From: Patescibacteria group bacterium
GTDB taxonomy: Bacteria > Patescibacteriota > Minisyncoccia > UBA6257 > 2-01-FULL-56-20
Assembly (NCBI GenBank): GCA_025054755.1
Contig: JANWZH010000003.1
Coordinates: 9,182-36,651 of the forward strand
Direction: 5' to 3'
Length of the DNA: 27,470 nucleotides
A program made the translations under genes and the position numbers. Positions within the stretch are counted from its first letter, which is position 1. Every line of letters starts with the position of its first letter. The notes beneath the pieces were generated by a model that saw only the letters and a program-made list of their open reading frames with translations, had not been told where the DNA came from and did no database searches. Of the stretch, positions 7,513 through 18,100 are shown in pieces.

Positions 7513-9228
7513 TTATTCTCTAATTACTCTCAATACTTCATCAATTGTAGTTATCCCCAAAGCTACTTTTTTTAAACCATCTTCAAACATAGTTTCACTG
7601 CCCTGATTTCTAGCTTCTTCCCATAACAAACTTGTTGAAAAATTATCACTACTAATGATTTTTTTAACATTATCCGTATTTTCAAAAGTTTCAAAAATAC
7701 CAATTCTGCCACGATAACCACTTCCATTGCACATATCACAACCCTTACCTCTAAAAGCTAAACGCGGAATTTTTTGCTCTGGATTTAAAATACCAATTTC
7801 TTTAAATTGATCAATAATTATATTTTTTTCTGATTCGGTTAAATCATAAGAATAAATACATCCAGAACAAATTCTACGAACTAATCTTTGCGCAATAACT
7901 AAATTTAAGACTGAGGAAACTAAATAATTTGGAATTTTTAAATCAATTAACCTAGGAATTGCGGTTGGAGCATCATTGGTATGCAATGATGATAAAATTA
8001 AATGCCCAGTTAAAGCTGCTTGTACAGCAATTTCTGCTGTTTCTGAATCTCGAATTTCACCAACCATAATAATATTTGGATCTTGCCTTAATAATGCTCT
8101 TAATCCACTTGCAAAAGTAATGCCTGCTTCTGGATTAATTTGAGATTGATTCACATAGCGCATATTATATTCTATTGGATCTTCTATTGTACAAATATTA
8201 ATATTGGGCTTGTTTAAAATATTCATTAAAGCATATAAAGTTGTTGTTTTACCAGAGCCAGTTGGCCCACAAACTAAAATCATTCCATAAGTTTTTTTCA
8301 AATTATCTTCTACAACTTTTAAATTATGATTCATTAAACCAACTTCTTCTAATGAAAGTGGTTTTTGAGTTGCTTCTAACAAACGCATTTCAGCTTTTTC
8401 TCCATAAAAAGTAGGCATAATTGAAACACGAACATCAATTAATTGATTGGCTGATTTATATCTAAAACGACCATCTTGTGGTCTCATATGTTCATCAATT
8501 TTTAATCCAGCCAAAACCTTAATTCTTGCAACAATAGCATTATGAATTGCTTTAGGAATACGCATAATTTCATACAAAATGCCATCAATTCTATAACGAA
8601 CCATCGTCACATCTTCTAAAATTTCAATATGAATATCAGATGCTCTTAAAGAAGAAGCATAAGAAATTATGTTATCAACAATTGCAACAATTGGTAAATC
8701 GGCTGCTGCTTCTTCAGCTGTCTTTTTTTGAGACCTTAAAGATTCTTCGATGCTTTCTTCAATTATTTTTTTAAAATCTTTAGTTGAACTTAAGCCATAA
8801 ATTGAAAATCCCCTATTTAAATCATCTGTTGAAGCCAAAAATGGTCTTATAGGAGCATTAAATTTTTGCTTTAAAAATTCTATTGTAGCTAAATCAGAAG
8901 GATTAAGCATAGCAACATCAACTGTGCCATCTTCTTCCTTATCAAAAACAATAATTTGTTTTTCTCTAGCAATATTTTCTGGCAAAGACTTAACAACTTC
9001 TTCATTAATATGTCTAACATTTAATTGAGCCAAATCAACACCTAAATAACTAGCTAAAAAATTATAAATATAATTTGCATCAACAATATGTTCAGAAATT
9101 AAAATATCAATTAGATTTTGATTTTTCCTTTGAGCTTCCTCAAAAAATGCATCAAATTTTTCTGTAGTAATTAAATTATCCTCAATTAATTTTTTTTTAA
9201 TTTGATTTGGTGGGATTGGTAAAATCAT
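7513..9228 (-). CDS. pilB: Type IV pilus / type II secretion assembly ATPase, PilB/GspE family (copy 2)
   Basis: The 571-residue motor protein has an MshEN-type N-terminal domain (about 1-150) and a linker rich in Glu and Ala (about 150-180). The ATPase core has Walker A GPTGSGKT (321-328), TIEDPIEY, Walker B NIIMVGEIRD (385-394), His-box SSLHTND and zinc-site cysteines 454/457 and 497/500. It is the upstream member of a tandem pair, 42 bases after the small membrane protein gene 9271-9843. Two diverged PilB-type motors in a row suggest either two filament systems or a heteromeric motor (inference). No PilT, PilC or PilM lies in this window, so the rest of the machine must be elsewhere. Confidence 0.94.
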   Translation of the reverse strand: MILPIPPNQIKKKLIEDNLITTEKFDAFFEEAQRKNQNLIDILISEHIVDANYIYNFLASYLGVDLAQLNVRHINEEVVKSLPENIAREKQIIVFDKEEDGTVDVAMLNPSDLATIEFLKQKFNAPIRPFLASTDDLNRGFSIYGLSSTKDFKKIIEESIEESLRSQKKTAEEAAADLPIVAIVDNIISYASSLRASDIHIEILEDVTMVRYRIDGILYEIMRIPKAIHNAIVARIKVLAGLKIDEHMRPQDGRFRYKSANQLIDVRVSIMPTFYGEKAEMRLLEATQKPLSLEEVGLMNHNLKVVEDNLKKTYGMILVCGPTGSGKTTTLYALMNILNKPNINICTIEDPIEYNMRYVNQSQINPEAGITFASGLRALLRQDPNIIMVGEIRDSETAEIAVQAALTGHLILSSLHTNDAPTAIPRLIDLKIPNYLVSSVLNLVIAQRLVRRICSGCIYSYDLTESEKNIIIDQFKEIGILNPEQKIPRLAFRGKGCDMCNGSGYRGRIGIFETFENTDNVKKIISSDNFSTSLLWEEARNQGSETMFEDGLKKVALGITTIDEVLRVIRE

Positions 9229-9270
9229 AATATTATTTTAAAACAAAAATTTAAATTTTACTAATCAAAA

Positions 9271-9843
9271 TTAAGATATTATAAAAATTTTTAAAATATT
9301 AAATGGAATAACAAAATTTTTAAATAAAATAGCCAGTATTGCTGCTGGAAGCCAAATATAATATAGCGGAGCCCTACCCTTATTTTTAATTATATAAATT
9401 ATTGATAAAATTAATCCAAAAATTAATACAAAACAAAAATAAAACAAAAAACCAGGCCAACCACTCAAAAACATTCCAAGAGTTGCAAATGGAATTTCTT
9501 CAGGCTCAAAAAATCTTTCGTTGTATTTTTTGTTAAAAAATAAAGCTGTTTTATTTAATATTAAAGCAGCAACTAAAGCTAAAATCCAATATGAAAAAAA
9601 TCTTATAAAAACAAAATATATAAAATAATTAATATTTTTATATGGCGGAATTAAAAATTTAAAAATTGGATCTTCTTTCCATAAAAAATATCTATTAACT
9701 GATTCTATGATACCAAACAAAAAAATGCCAATTACAGCTAATACCCAAATAAAAACTATTTTTTTAAAAATATTTTTTTTAAAAACCTGAATTAAAAATA
9801 AAATTATAAGAAAAATCAAACTAAATTTATCAATAATATTCAT
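9271..9843 (-). CDS. Polytopic membrane protein, possible degenerate prepilin peptidase (A24) relative
   Basis: The 190-residue protein has about five or six membrane segments (near 5-20, 28-46, 72-98, 117-150, 158-176). I do not recognise it securely. Two stretches align by eye to type IV prepilin peptidases: WKEDPIFKFLIPP (55-67) resembles the ID-x6-IPD segment with the first catalytic Asp, and EEIPFATLGMFLSGWPG (115-131) resembles the GDxKLAxLxGxxLGWPG segment. If so, Asp58 could be retained while the second Asp is replaced by Glu116. Position directly upstream of two pilB genes supports a pilus role. It could equally be an unrelated membrane protein of similar composition. A catalytically altered peptidase, a chaperone-like remnant, or coincidence are all open. 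Confidence 0.6.
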   Translation of the reverse strand: MNIIDKFSLIFLIILFLIQVFKKNIFKKIVFIWVLAVIGIFLFGIIESVNRYFLWKEDPIFKFLIPPYKNINYFIYFVFIRFFSYWILALVAALILNKTALFFNKKYNERFFEPEEIPFATLGMFLSGWPGFLFYFCFVLIFGLILSIIYIIKNKGRAPLYYIWLPAAILAILFKNFVIPFNILKIFIIS

Positions 9844-9888
9844 ATTTTTCTAGTTTACAATAAAAAATTCAAAAAACAAAATATAAAT

Positions 9889-11898
9889 TTATTTTTTTAA
9901 TTTTTTTTCTAATTCTTTAATTTCATCTCTTAATATAGCAGCTAATTCAAAATCTAAATTTTTAGCAGCTTGCTTCATTTCTTTTTCTTTTTGTTCTATT
10001 ATTTTTTTAATTTCATTTTTAGACTTATTAATTGGCATTAGTTCTAATTTTAATATTTCATCAACCTGAGGCAAAATATCTTTAATTTCTTTTATAATCG
10101 TTTTAGGTTGAATATTATATTTTTTATTATAAGATAATTGTATTTTTCTTCTACGTTCAGTTTCTCGAACTGCTCTATTAATTGAACCAGTTATATTATC
10201 AGCATAAATCACAACTTCACTATCAACATTTCTAGCTGCACGACCAATAATCTGAATTAAAGAAGTTTCGCTTCTTAAAAATCCTTCCTTATCCGCATCT
10301 AAAATTGCTACTAAAGCTACTTCTGGCAAATCTAACCCCTCACGAAGTAAATTAACCCCAATCAAACAATCAAAAATTCCTTTTCTTAAATTAGTTAAGA
10401 TTTTAATCCTCTCAATAGTTTTTACTTCACTATGAATATAATTTACTTTAAAACCTTTTTCTTCTAAATAAACCGATAAATCTTCAGCCATTCTTTTAGT
10501 TAACGTTGTTACCAAAACTCGCTGTTTGTTCTTAACTTTTTGTTCAATTCTTTTAATTAAATCTTCAATTTGTCCTTTAACAGGTCTTATAATAATTTTT
10601 GGATCAACTAAACCAGTTGGACGTATAATTTGTTCTACTATACCAGAAGGAATTCCCTTTTTATTACAACAACTTAAACTTTTTTCTTTTTCATATTCGG
10701 CTGGTGTAGCGGACATATAAATAACTTGACCAATTTTTTTTTCAAATTCTTCGAATTTTAATGGTCGATTATCTAAAGCTGATGGTAGCCTAAAACCATA
10801 TTCAATTAATGTTTTTTTTCTAGAAGCATCTCCTTCATACATCCCTCTAATTTGAGGAATTGTTACATGCGATTCATCAATAATGGTCAAAAAATCTTCT
10901 GGAAAATAATCTAGTAATGTTTCTGGTGGTTGGCCAGGAAATCTTCCAGATAAATGTCTGGAATAATTTTCAATCCCATGACAATAACCAACCTCTCTAA
11001 TCATTGCAATATCAAATTTAGTTCTTCTTTCTAAACGTTCAGCTTCTAGATATTTTTTTTGTGACTCAAAAAATTTTAATCTTTCTTTTAATTCTTCCTC
11101 AATAGCTTTAATTGCCCTTTCACGTTCAGGAATTTCAGTAATAAAATGCTTTGCAGGAGAAATATAAATTTCATTTAATTTTGGAGTCTTATCATAAATA
11201 AATCCTTCTACTGGATTAATTTCATAAATTGCTATAATTTGATTATTATTAATTTCAAAATTATAAATTATTTCTTTGTCTGGAGGCATAATTTCCCAAT
11301 TATCTCCTCGCAACCTAAAAGTGCCTCGTTTTAAATCAGAATTGGTTCTAATATATTGCAAATTCACTAATTTATGAATTAATTCTTTTCTGTCAATTTT
11401 ATCTCCAATTTTAAAATGTAAAATATTTTGAGCATAAATTTCTGGTGCACCTAAACCATAGATACAAGAAACACTTGCAACAATAATAACATCACGTCTA
11501 GTTAAAATAGCAGAAGTTGCAGCATGTCTTAATCTATCAATTTCATCATTAATCATTGCTTCTTTATCTATATAAGTATCAGTTTGAGGTAAATAAGCTT
11601 CTGGCTGATAATAATCATAATAAGAAACAAAATAATTAACTGAATTTTCTGGGAAAAATTCTCTTAATTCATTACATAATTGAGCAGCTAAAGTTTTGTT
11701 ATGAGCTATAACTAAAGTTGGCTTGTTAATTTTGGCAATGACATTAGCAACTGTAAAAGTCTTGCCAGAACCAGTTACGCCTAATAATACTGAATGCTTA
11801 CATCCAGCTTTTAATCTTTTAACTAAAGCTTCAATAGCTTTAGGTTGATCACCGGCTGGCTTAAATTTTGAAATAAGTTTAAATTCTTTATCAATCAT
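9889..11898 (-). CDS. uvrB: UvrABC excision nuclease subunit B
   Basis: UvrB verifies DNA damage delivered by UvrA and recruits UvrC in nucleotide excision repair. The 669-residue protein is full length. It shows helicase motif I GVTGSGKT (40-47), the damage-probing beta-hairpin region around [17 protein letters not shown], the DESH motif, the SATPAEYE motif, helicase motifs including LREGLDLPE and QIIGRAARN, and a C-terminal UVR motif (about 632-668) that contacts UvrC. After [11 protein letters not shown] there is an extra loop of roughly ten residues containing CCNKKGIP before the usual [10 protein letters not shown]. It follows ftsW by 17 bases in the same direction. No promoter or Shine-Dalgarno is seen. 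Confidence 0.97.
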   Translation of the reverse strand: MIDKEFKLISKFKPAGDQPKAIEALVKRLKAGCKHSVLLGVTGSGKTFTVANVIAKINKPTLVIAHNKTLAAQLCNELREFFPENSVNYFVSYYDYYQPEAYLPQTDTYIDKEAMINDEIDRLRHAATSAILTRRDVIIVASVSCIYGLGAPEIYAQNILHFKIGDKIDRKELIHKLVNLQYIRTNSDLKRGTFRLRGDNWEIMPPDKEIIYNFEINNNQIIAIYEINPVEGFIYDKTPKLNEIYISPAKHFITEIPERERAIKAIEEELKERLKFFESQKKYLEAERLERRTKFDIAMIREVGYCHGIENYSRHLSGRFPGQPPETLLDYFPEDFLTIIDESHVTIPQIRGMYEGDASRKKTLIEYGFRLPSALDNRPLKFEEFEKKIGQVIYMSATPAEYEKEKSLSCCNKKGIPSGIVEQIIRPTGLVDPKIIIRPVKGQIEDLIKRIEQKVKNKQRVLVTTLTKRMAEDLSVYLEEKGFKVNYIHSEVKTIERIKILTNLRKGIFDCLIGVNLLREGLDLPEVALVAILDADKEGFLRSETSLIQIIGRAARNVDSEVVIYADNITGSINRAVRETERRRKIQLSYNKKYNIQPKTIIKEIKDILPQVDEILKLELMPINKSKNEIKKIIEQKEKEMKQAAKNLDFELAAILRDEIKELEKKLKK

Positions 11899-11915
11899 TT
11901 TTATAAATAAAAATA

Positions 11916-13031
11916 TTAAATTATTTTTTTAGAAATATTTAAAGCCGTACCAGACATAAAAAGTACTACAGTTAAAAATGTCCCACCATAACTTACAAAT
12001 GGTAATGGTATTCCAGTTATTGGAAAAAGCTTAATTAAAACAGCAATATGAATTATTGATTGCAAACCAAAAATTAAAGCAAAACCACATAAAATTAGTT
12101 GGCCAAACCTGTCTTTAGATTTTAAAGCTAAAACAAATAATCTAATAACTAAAAAAGCTAAAAGCAAAACTAATGATCCTGCGCCAATAAAACCAAGTTC
12201 TTGAGAAGCAACAGCAAAAATAGAATCTCCTAATGGTTCTGGCAAAGTTCTAGCTTTGGTTGTAGATTTTCCAAAACCAAAACCAGTTAATCCGCCAGAT
12301 CCTATTGTAATTAAAGCCTGAGTGCTTTGATATGCCCCACCATAAACATCAGATGGATTAATAAAATTTTTAATTCTTGCAAAACGATATCCAGAATCAA
12401 ATAAAAATAATATACTGAATCCAATTATTCCTAAAAAAAATAATAATACAAAATATTTTAATTTGGCTCCGCTAATAAAATAAAGTATAGACCCACTTAA
12501 TAATAATATAATAATAATACTTGTTGCTGGTTGAATATAAAGCAAAAATCCAATAGTTCCTGAAATAATTAAAAAAGGAATAAAACCGTTTTGAAAATCA
12601 GTTATTCTATTATTTTTAACATTTGAAAGCCAAGCAGCAATATAAATAATGTAAGTTATTTTTAAAAACTCTGATGGCTGAAAAATAATTGGCCCCACTT
12701 TTAACCAACGAGATGAGCCACCAAAATTAACACCCCAAGGGCTAAATTTAACTAAAATTAATAAAAAAATATTAAACAACAATAATCCAAAAATTATTTT
12801 CTTATAATATTTATAAGGGAAAAAATAAGCAAATATAAAACATAAAATACCAGGCAAAAGACCATAGATAATTTGTCTTTTCAAATAATAAAAACTATCA
12901 CCAAATTTAATTTGCGCAATAGAAGAAGATGCGCTAGCTAAAATTATTAAACCAAAAATAGTTAAAATTAATATTAAACTCAATAAAAAATAATCAGGAC
13001 TTTGATTAAATTTTAAAATTTTTTTAATCAT
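11916..13031 (-). CDS. ftsW: SEDS peptidoglycan glycosyltransferase FtsW
   Basis: The 371-residue polytopic protein of the FtsW/RodA/SpoVE family polymerises lipid II glycan strands at the division site together with a class B PBP. About ten membrane segments are seen. Family marks are ASASS near residue 32, FYYLKRQ (47-53), [20 protein letters not shown] (106-125), the outside loop [21 protein letters not shown] with Asp269 in the conserved acidic position, and [10 protein letters not shown] (341-350). The usual QPD after the middle helices is QPATS (167-171). The N-terminal motifs fit FtsW better than RodA. It lies between map and uvrB; its partner transpeptidase is not in the window. Confidence 0.92.
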   Translation of the reverse strand: MIKKILKFNQSPDYFLLSLILILTIFGLIILASASSSIAQIKFGDSFYYLKRQIIYGLLPGILCFIFAYFFPYKYYKKIIFGLLLFNIFLLILVKFSPWGVNFGGSSRWLKVGPIIFQPSEFLKITYIIYIAAWLSNVKNNRITDFQNGFIPFLIISGTIGFLLYIQPATSIIIILLLSGSILYFISGAKLKYFVLLFFLGIIGFSILFLFDSGYRFARIKNFINPSDVYGGAYQSTQALITIGSGGLTGFGFGKSTTKARTLPEPLGDSIFAVASQELGFIGAGSLVLLLAFLVIRLFVLALKSKDRFGQLILCGFALIFGLQSIIHIAVLIKLFPITGIPLPFVSYGGTFLTVVLFMSGTALNISKKII

Positions 13032-13044
13032 GTTTTGTTGAAAA

Positions 13045-13788
13045 CTAATATTGAGTTAAAATTATTGGTCCATTTTCTAAAATTGCAACTGTATGTTCAA
13101 AATGAGCTGTTTTTGAATTATCTTTACTTTTCCAACTTCCATCCTTTTGTTCTACTACCTCCCCACAACCTAAAATAAACATTGGCTCAATAGCTAAAAC
13201 CATTCCCGACTTAATTTTAATGCCTTTATTTGGAGTACCAGTATTTAAAACTTGAGGTTCTTCATGAAGATTTTTACCTATACCATGACCAGTTAATTTA
13301 TCAGCTACACTAAAACCATATTTTAAAGCAGTAGATTCAATTGCATAACCAACATCTCCTAAAGTATTTCCATCATATAAAAACCTTAAACTATTTTTAA
13401 AAGCTTCTCTTGTTGCATTAATTAATTGTAATTCTTTTAAAGTTATATCTCCTACTCCAATTGTATCAGCCATATCAGCATAAAAACCTTTATATTTTAA
13501 ACCAATATCTAATTTTATTAAATCTCCATTTTTGATTATATAATCTGATGGTAAGCCATGAACAATAATTTCATTTACAGAAACACAAATTGCAGCTGGA
13601 AAACCTTTATAATTTAAAAAAGCTGGTTCAGCTTTTTCTTTTTTAACTAATTTTAAAAATAATTCATTTAATTCTTTTGTTTTTTTACCAATATAAATAT
13701 CTTGCTTTAATTTTTCCATAATTAAAGCAAGTTTTTGCCCGGCTTGAGCCATAATCTCAATTTCTTTTTTATTTTTTAAATTAATCAT
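13045..13788 (-). CDS. map: Methionine aminopeptidase, type I
   Basis: This removes the initiator Met from nascent proteins using a dinuclear metal site. The 247-residue protein carries all five ligands: Asp94 and Asp105 (KLDIGLKYKGFYAD), His168 (GHGIG), Glu201 (IEPM) and Glu231 (HFEHTVAI), plus the substrate-binding His77. The region before Glu231 (EVVEQKDGSWKSKDNSKTAH) is the usual type Ia loop. Its ATG overlaps the TGA of the upstream kinase gene by four bases, a standard coupled arrangement. The adk-map pairing is common in bacteria, often next to secY and ribosomal genes, but here it leads into ftsW instead. Confidence 0.96.
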   Translation of the reverse strand: MINLKNKKEIEIMAQAGQKLALIMEKLKQDIYIGKKTKELNELFLKLVKKEKAEPAFLNYKGFPAAICVSVNEIIVHGLPSDYIIKNGDLIKLDIGLKYKGFYADMADTIGVGDITLKELQLINATREAFKNSLRFLYDGNTLGDVGYAIESTALKYGFSVADKLTGHGIGKNLHEEPQVLNTGTPNKGIKIKSGMVLAIEPMFILGCGEVVEQKDGSWKSKDNSKTAHFEHTVAILENGPIILTQY

Positions 13789-14465
13789 TTTTTACTCTCT
13801 ATAACTTTTATTATTTTTTGAGATATTTTATACGGAGCAGGTCTTGCATCAATTTTATGAACAGTAAAACCTCTTTTTTTTAAAAAATCAAAAATTGGAT
13901 AAGTGCGCTCTATGTATTCTTTAAATCTAATCTTTATAATTTCAGGATTATCTAAAACTCTTTTATAAAAAATACCTCCGCAAACTGGACAATTTTTAAT
14001 ATTCTCAATACTAAAATATTGTTTTAATAAAGTATATCCACAAAATTTACAAATTAATCTCTGGTTATTTCTTTTTAAAGCTTCTTTTTCTGATATTTTT
14101 AATTCAATAAAAAATATATTTTCTTTTCCAGAATATTTTTCAATTAAAGGAATTTCTTTTTGTGCTTCATATAATGTTCTTGGTGATCCAGAAAAAATAA
14201 TACCAAAACCAGATTTATAAATTTTTAAAATTTTATTTTTAATTTCAGAAACAACAAAACTTGGAGTATTTAATTTTCCACTACTAAAAAGTTTCTTTTC
14301 TTCTTGAATCCTTGTTTCATTCTGTCTTTGAGGATCAAATAAAATACTTTCTAAAAATCTACCAGTATCAAAATGTATTAAATTAAAATGATCGACTAAT
14401 AATTTAGCTTGTGTTGTTTTGCCAGACCCTGGTTCTCCAAATATAATTATAGTAATTTTATTCAT
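13785..14465 (-). CDS. adk: Adenylate kinase-like nucleoside monophosphate kinase with zinc LID
   Basis: The 226-residue P-loop kinase has GEPGSGKTTQ (10-19) and a LID domain held by a four-cysteine zinc site (Cys139, Cys142, Cys159, Cys162). The closing helix follows DNPEIIKIRFKEY, matching the DD..E....R...Y motif. The expected reaction is AMP + ATP to 2 ADP. The AMP site is divergent: the usual STGDMLR is DTGRFLE (33-39), losing the AMP-contacting Arg at the last position, and DGFPRT is SGSPRT (92-97), keeping the Arg. Synteny with map supports adk, but the nucleotide it prefers is less certain. It is the first gene of the run to pilB, and a possible promoter with a very short leader lies just upstream. 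Confidence 0.82.
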   Translation of the reverse strand: MNKITIIIFGEPGSGKTTQAKLLVDHFNLIHFDTGRFLESILFDPQRQNETRIQEEKKLFSSGKLNTPSFVVSEIKNKILKIYKSGFGIIFSGSPRTLYEAQKEIPLIEKYSGKENIFFIELKISEKEALKRNNQRLICKFCGYTLLKQYFSIENIKNCPVCGGIFYKRVLDNPEIIKIRFKEYIERTYPIFDFLKKRGFTVHKIDARPAPYKISQKIIKVIESKK

Positions 14466-14471
14466 AATTAA

Positions 14472-14499
14472 AGTTTATCAAATTTAAAACAAAACTCAA
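14472..14499 (-). promoter_or_regulatory. Possible promoter for adk-map-ftsW-uvrB run
   Basis: On the minus strand TTGAGT (14499-14494), 16 bases, then TAAACT (14477-14472). The -10 ends 6 bases before the ATG at 14465, so the predicted transcript would begin at about the start codon. Each box matches consensus at four of six bases, so support is moderate at best; position at the head of a gene run helps. Confidence 0.38.
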
Positions 14500-14516
14500 T
14501 AATAAATATTAATATA

Positions 14517-14544
14517 TTGACTAATAAAACAAAAATATTAAACT
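14517..14544 (+). promoter_or_regulatory. Possible promoter for ppa
   Basis: On the plus strand TTGACT (14517-14522), 16 bases, then TAAACT (14539-14544), the same -10 hexamer and spacer as the divergent candidate for adk. The predicted leader to the ATG at 14581 would be about 30 bases and has no Shine-Dalgarno at normal spacing. AT-rich background makes this tentative. Confidence 0.38.
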
Positions 14545-14580
14545 AAAATAATATAAAGGTCTAAAATTTAAAAATAAAAA

Positions 14581-15099
14581 ATGGATATTTCAAAAATTAA
14601 ACCAGGCAAAAACATTCCTGAAGAAATTAATGTTTTTATAGAAATACCTCAAGGTTCGCAAATAAAATATGAATTAAACAAAGATAGCGGAATTATAGAA
14701 GTTGATAGATTTTTATATACTTCAACCTATTATCCTTTTAATTATGGATTTATTCCAAACACATTAACTGATGATGGCGACCCAGTCGATGTTTTAGTTA
14801 TTTCTAGTTTATCAGTTTATCCAGGAACTATAATTCCATCGAAACCAATTGGAATTTTAGAAATGGAAGATGAAGCTGGCATTGATTGGAAAGTAATTGC
14901 TGTTCCAAAAGAAAAAATTGATCCAGAATATGGTAAAATTAATGATATTTCTGAATTAAGTGATTACTTAAAATCAAAAATTAAACATTTCTTTGAAGTC
15001 TACAAACAGCTTGAACCAAATAAATGGGTTAAAACCAAAGATTTCTTAAATAAAGAAAAAGCTAAAGAACAAATTCAAAAATCAATTAAAACTAATTAA
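14581..15099 (+). CDS. ppa: Inorganic pyrophosphatase, family I
   Basis: This soluble enzyme hydrolyses pyrophosphate to two phosphates, driving nucleotide and sugar-nucleotide synthesis. It is 172 residues, the normal size. The metal-binding signature DGDPVD gives Asp65, Asp67 and Asp70, numbered exactly as in the E. coli enzyme. Other conserved parts are [11 protein letters not shown] (21-31), [19 protein letters not shown] (43-61), and [13 protein letters not shown] (97-109), with Asp97 and Asp102. It stands alone on the plus strand, divergent from adk and convergent with the large surface protein gene. The 74-base convergent gap shows only AT pairing and no clear terminator. Confidence 0.97.
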   Translation: MDISKIKPGKNIPEEINVFIEIPQGSQIKYELNKDSGIIEVDRFLYTSTYYPFNYGFIPNTLTDDGDPVDVLVISSLSVYPGTIIPSKPIGILEMEDEAGIDWKVIAVPKEKIDPEYGKINDISELSDYLKSKIKHFFEVYKQLEPNKWVKTKDFLNKEKAKEQIQKSIKTN

Positions 15100-15173
15100 T
15101 AGATACTGTTTTTAATTTTGTTTTAAAATTTAAACTTTAAATAATGTTATTATAATTTAGTGATTTATACCTC

Positions 15174-18100
15174 TTAGGATTCGCGATTTACTTTTAATCC
15201 ACTTAAATCGTATCTTTCTTCTCTAGCAAATTTTCTATTCATTAATATATAAAACATCCACAAAAATCCTATTAATATTAATATTAACCAAAATATCCAA
15301 CTACTAAATATTCCACCCAAAGTTTTCAAAGCAGCAGCAAATCCTCCTCCTAATTCTTGTCCAACAACTGCTGTTAAGTAAGTATTTACTACATAAGCAT
15401 AATTACGATAATTAAAATTCAAAATAGAATTAAATACTAAATGATCTCCATTTTTACTATTGGTTTTAATTCTGCCAATAATATTAACAGCAGTCTGAAC
15501 ATTAGCATCAATTTTGCCAAGATTTAAAACAACTGTGTTATTTTCTAATGAATAAGCCGGAAAACTAGTTGAAATAAAATCTGTTTCTTGGGGCAAAACT
15601 ACTCTTAAAACTGAATTTTCAAGTGTAAAATTACAATTATTTCTAATAGTAGTTATGTAAGTAAATTCTTGCCCCGGATCAAGTGTTTTTCCATTAATTG
15701 ATGGAATAACTGTTAAACAATCAATTTGCCTACCATAATCACTTGGTTGAGTTGATGTACGAACAATTGGATAAGTAATAACTTGGGTTGGAGGGGTTTG
15801 AATTTGAATTGGAGTCTGAATATAATTTTGTGAACCAGAAGTTTGAAAACTTAAAATTTGTCCATAAGAAGTTCCATATTGATTTTGAGCTACAATTCTA
15901 AAATAATAAATTGTATTTGGCAAAAGTCCTGTAGCCGCAAAAGCATATGGCAATTCTAAATTGCCAGAACCCATTGGTAAAACAGTTGTTCTTAAGCCTA
16001 ATGCAGTATTTGGCCCATATTCAATCCAAGCTGAAGTTAATCCATTATTTGGATTAACAAATCCATTAAGTAAAGCTGAATTTGAAGAAATATATGTAGC
16101 CTGAGATGTTCTAACAATAGGAGCAGCTCCCTGAACATAATTATAATTTCCGGTTGTAAAACTTAAAATTTGACCATAATTTATACCATATTGATTTCTA
16201 GCAACAGCTCTGAAATAATATGTTGTATTTGGAAGTAAATTATATACAGTTTGGGAAAAATTATAATAATAATTATTAGACCCAACATTAGAATAGCCAG
16301 TAGTATATGATAAATAATTAGAATTTGTACCATATTCAAACCAGGCTTGCGTATCTGAATTATTTGGATTAATTTGAGCATTTAAAGTAGCATAATTTTG
16401 ATAGATTCCTGTTGCAGATTGAGTTATAACTTGAGGGGTTTGTCCATAATCCCACCACCAATTTCTATTAGAATATGTTGTAAAACTATAAGTATTACCA
16501 TAGGAAACCCCATAACTATTTTGGGCAACTAAACGATAATAATAGGTTGTATTTGAATTCAATCCTAAAATAGGGACAGAAACAGAAATTAAATTATCTC
16601 CTGATCCTGCTGATTGAAATCCAGTTGTAAATCCAAAATTTGGAGTTTGACCATATTCAAAATAATAAGAAGTTAGAGAATTATTTGGATCAACTCTACC
16701 ATTTAAAATAGCTGAATTATAACTAATTCCATTAACTGAATCAGTAATTGCTTGTGGGGCACTTCCCGATTGCATAAAATCTGTTGTAAAACTTAAAATT
16801 TGACCACGAGTTGTTCCATACTGATTTTGAGCAACAATTCTAAAATAATAAGTTGTATTTGGTAAAAGATCTGAAATCGTTTGATAGACATTAACATCAC
16901 CTGATAATGAACCAACTGATTGCCAAGAAGTAAATCTTCCCAAACTAGAATTTGTTCCATATTCAAAACGATATTGAGTTAAAGAATTATTTGAATTTAC
17001 TATGCCATTTAAAATTGCATTATTTTGAGAAATTCCTGTAGCAAATAAAGTTTGAACAGTTGGAGCTTGACCATCAACTACACTACTATCATAACTTGTT
17101 GTAAAAGATAAAATTTGACCACGAACTTCTCCATAATTATTATAAGCATAAATTCTAAAATAATAAGTTGTATTTGGCAAAAGATTTAAAACTGTAGCTG
17201 AAACTTGTTGATTTAATGATCCTCCAATTAAACCAAAAGAAGTATAAGAATTTAAATTAGAAGGAGATGTCCCATATTCAAATCTATATGAAGTAGAGTT
17301 GCCATTAGCATTTACTATTGCATTTAATGTTGCACTGTTTTTTCTTATAAAAGTTGCTTGTTGAGTAGTAACTACAGGAGCATTGCCTGTCACTATTATA
17401 TTATCAATTACAGTTAATGAAGCTTGGGCAGTAATATTTTGATATGAAGCCCTGATTTGAGCTGTTCCCTGATTAACCCCACGAAATATTCCAGGTGATA
17501 CATATTGAGCAATTGAAGAATTTAATGATTGCCAAGATGTTTGATTGGTTACATTTTGTTCTGGATTTGGGCATCCTGGACCATCTGAATCATATAAAGC
17601 TTGGAAAGATTGAGTATTGTTTTTATTTACTGAAGCATTAGCTGGGCTAATAACTAATGTTGGAGATCCTTGGCAGGCTTGAACTCTTTTTGTAATAGTA
17701 AATGTAACATTGTTTGATCTATAACCATCTGTTACTTGACCATTAGATAATGTTCCACCAGCAAACATCCATTCAGTCCATGTTCCTAATACTGATTCAT
17801 CACCATTCCAATTTCCTGAAGCATACCAATTGCCATTAGAATCAGTATGAGTTGGAAGACCAAGATTACCAGTTGGAGTACAAGATTGAACTCCTCTGTT
17901 ATCAATAGCACAAATATATGTTGGTTGATTAGCTGGAGCTCCTGTTAAACGAAGGGTCCAAGTGTCAGTATTATAAAATTGAGTTTTATTAATTGATAAT
18001 CTTAGATTATAGTTTGGAGTATTAGGAGTAGTAGGGGTGGTAGGAGTAGTAGGATTTGTAGGCGTAGTAGGATTGTTTGGTGTACTTTGATTATTTAATC

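Noticed and set aside
15100..15173. AT-only near-palindrome between ppa and the Fn3 gene as a bidirectional terminator.
   Set aside because: It has no G/C core and no clear U-tract after a stable stem; such near-palindromes are common at this base composition.
16181..16381. Minus-strand 66-codon frame inside the Fn3 gene.
   Set aside because: It is an out-of-frame shadow of the repeat-encoding region.
18002..18084. Short repeats in the Thr/Pro linker region as a CRISPR or minisatellite element.
   Set aside because: They are in-frame codons for a Thr-Pro linker (residues 136-160) of the surface protein, without repeat-spacer structure.
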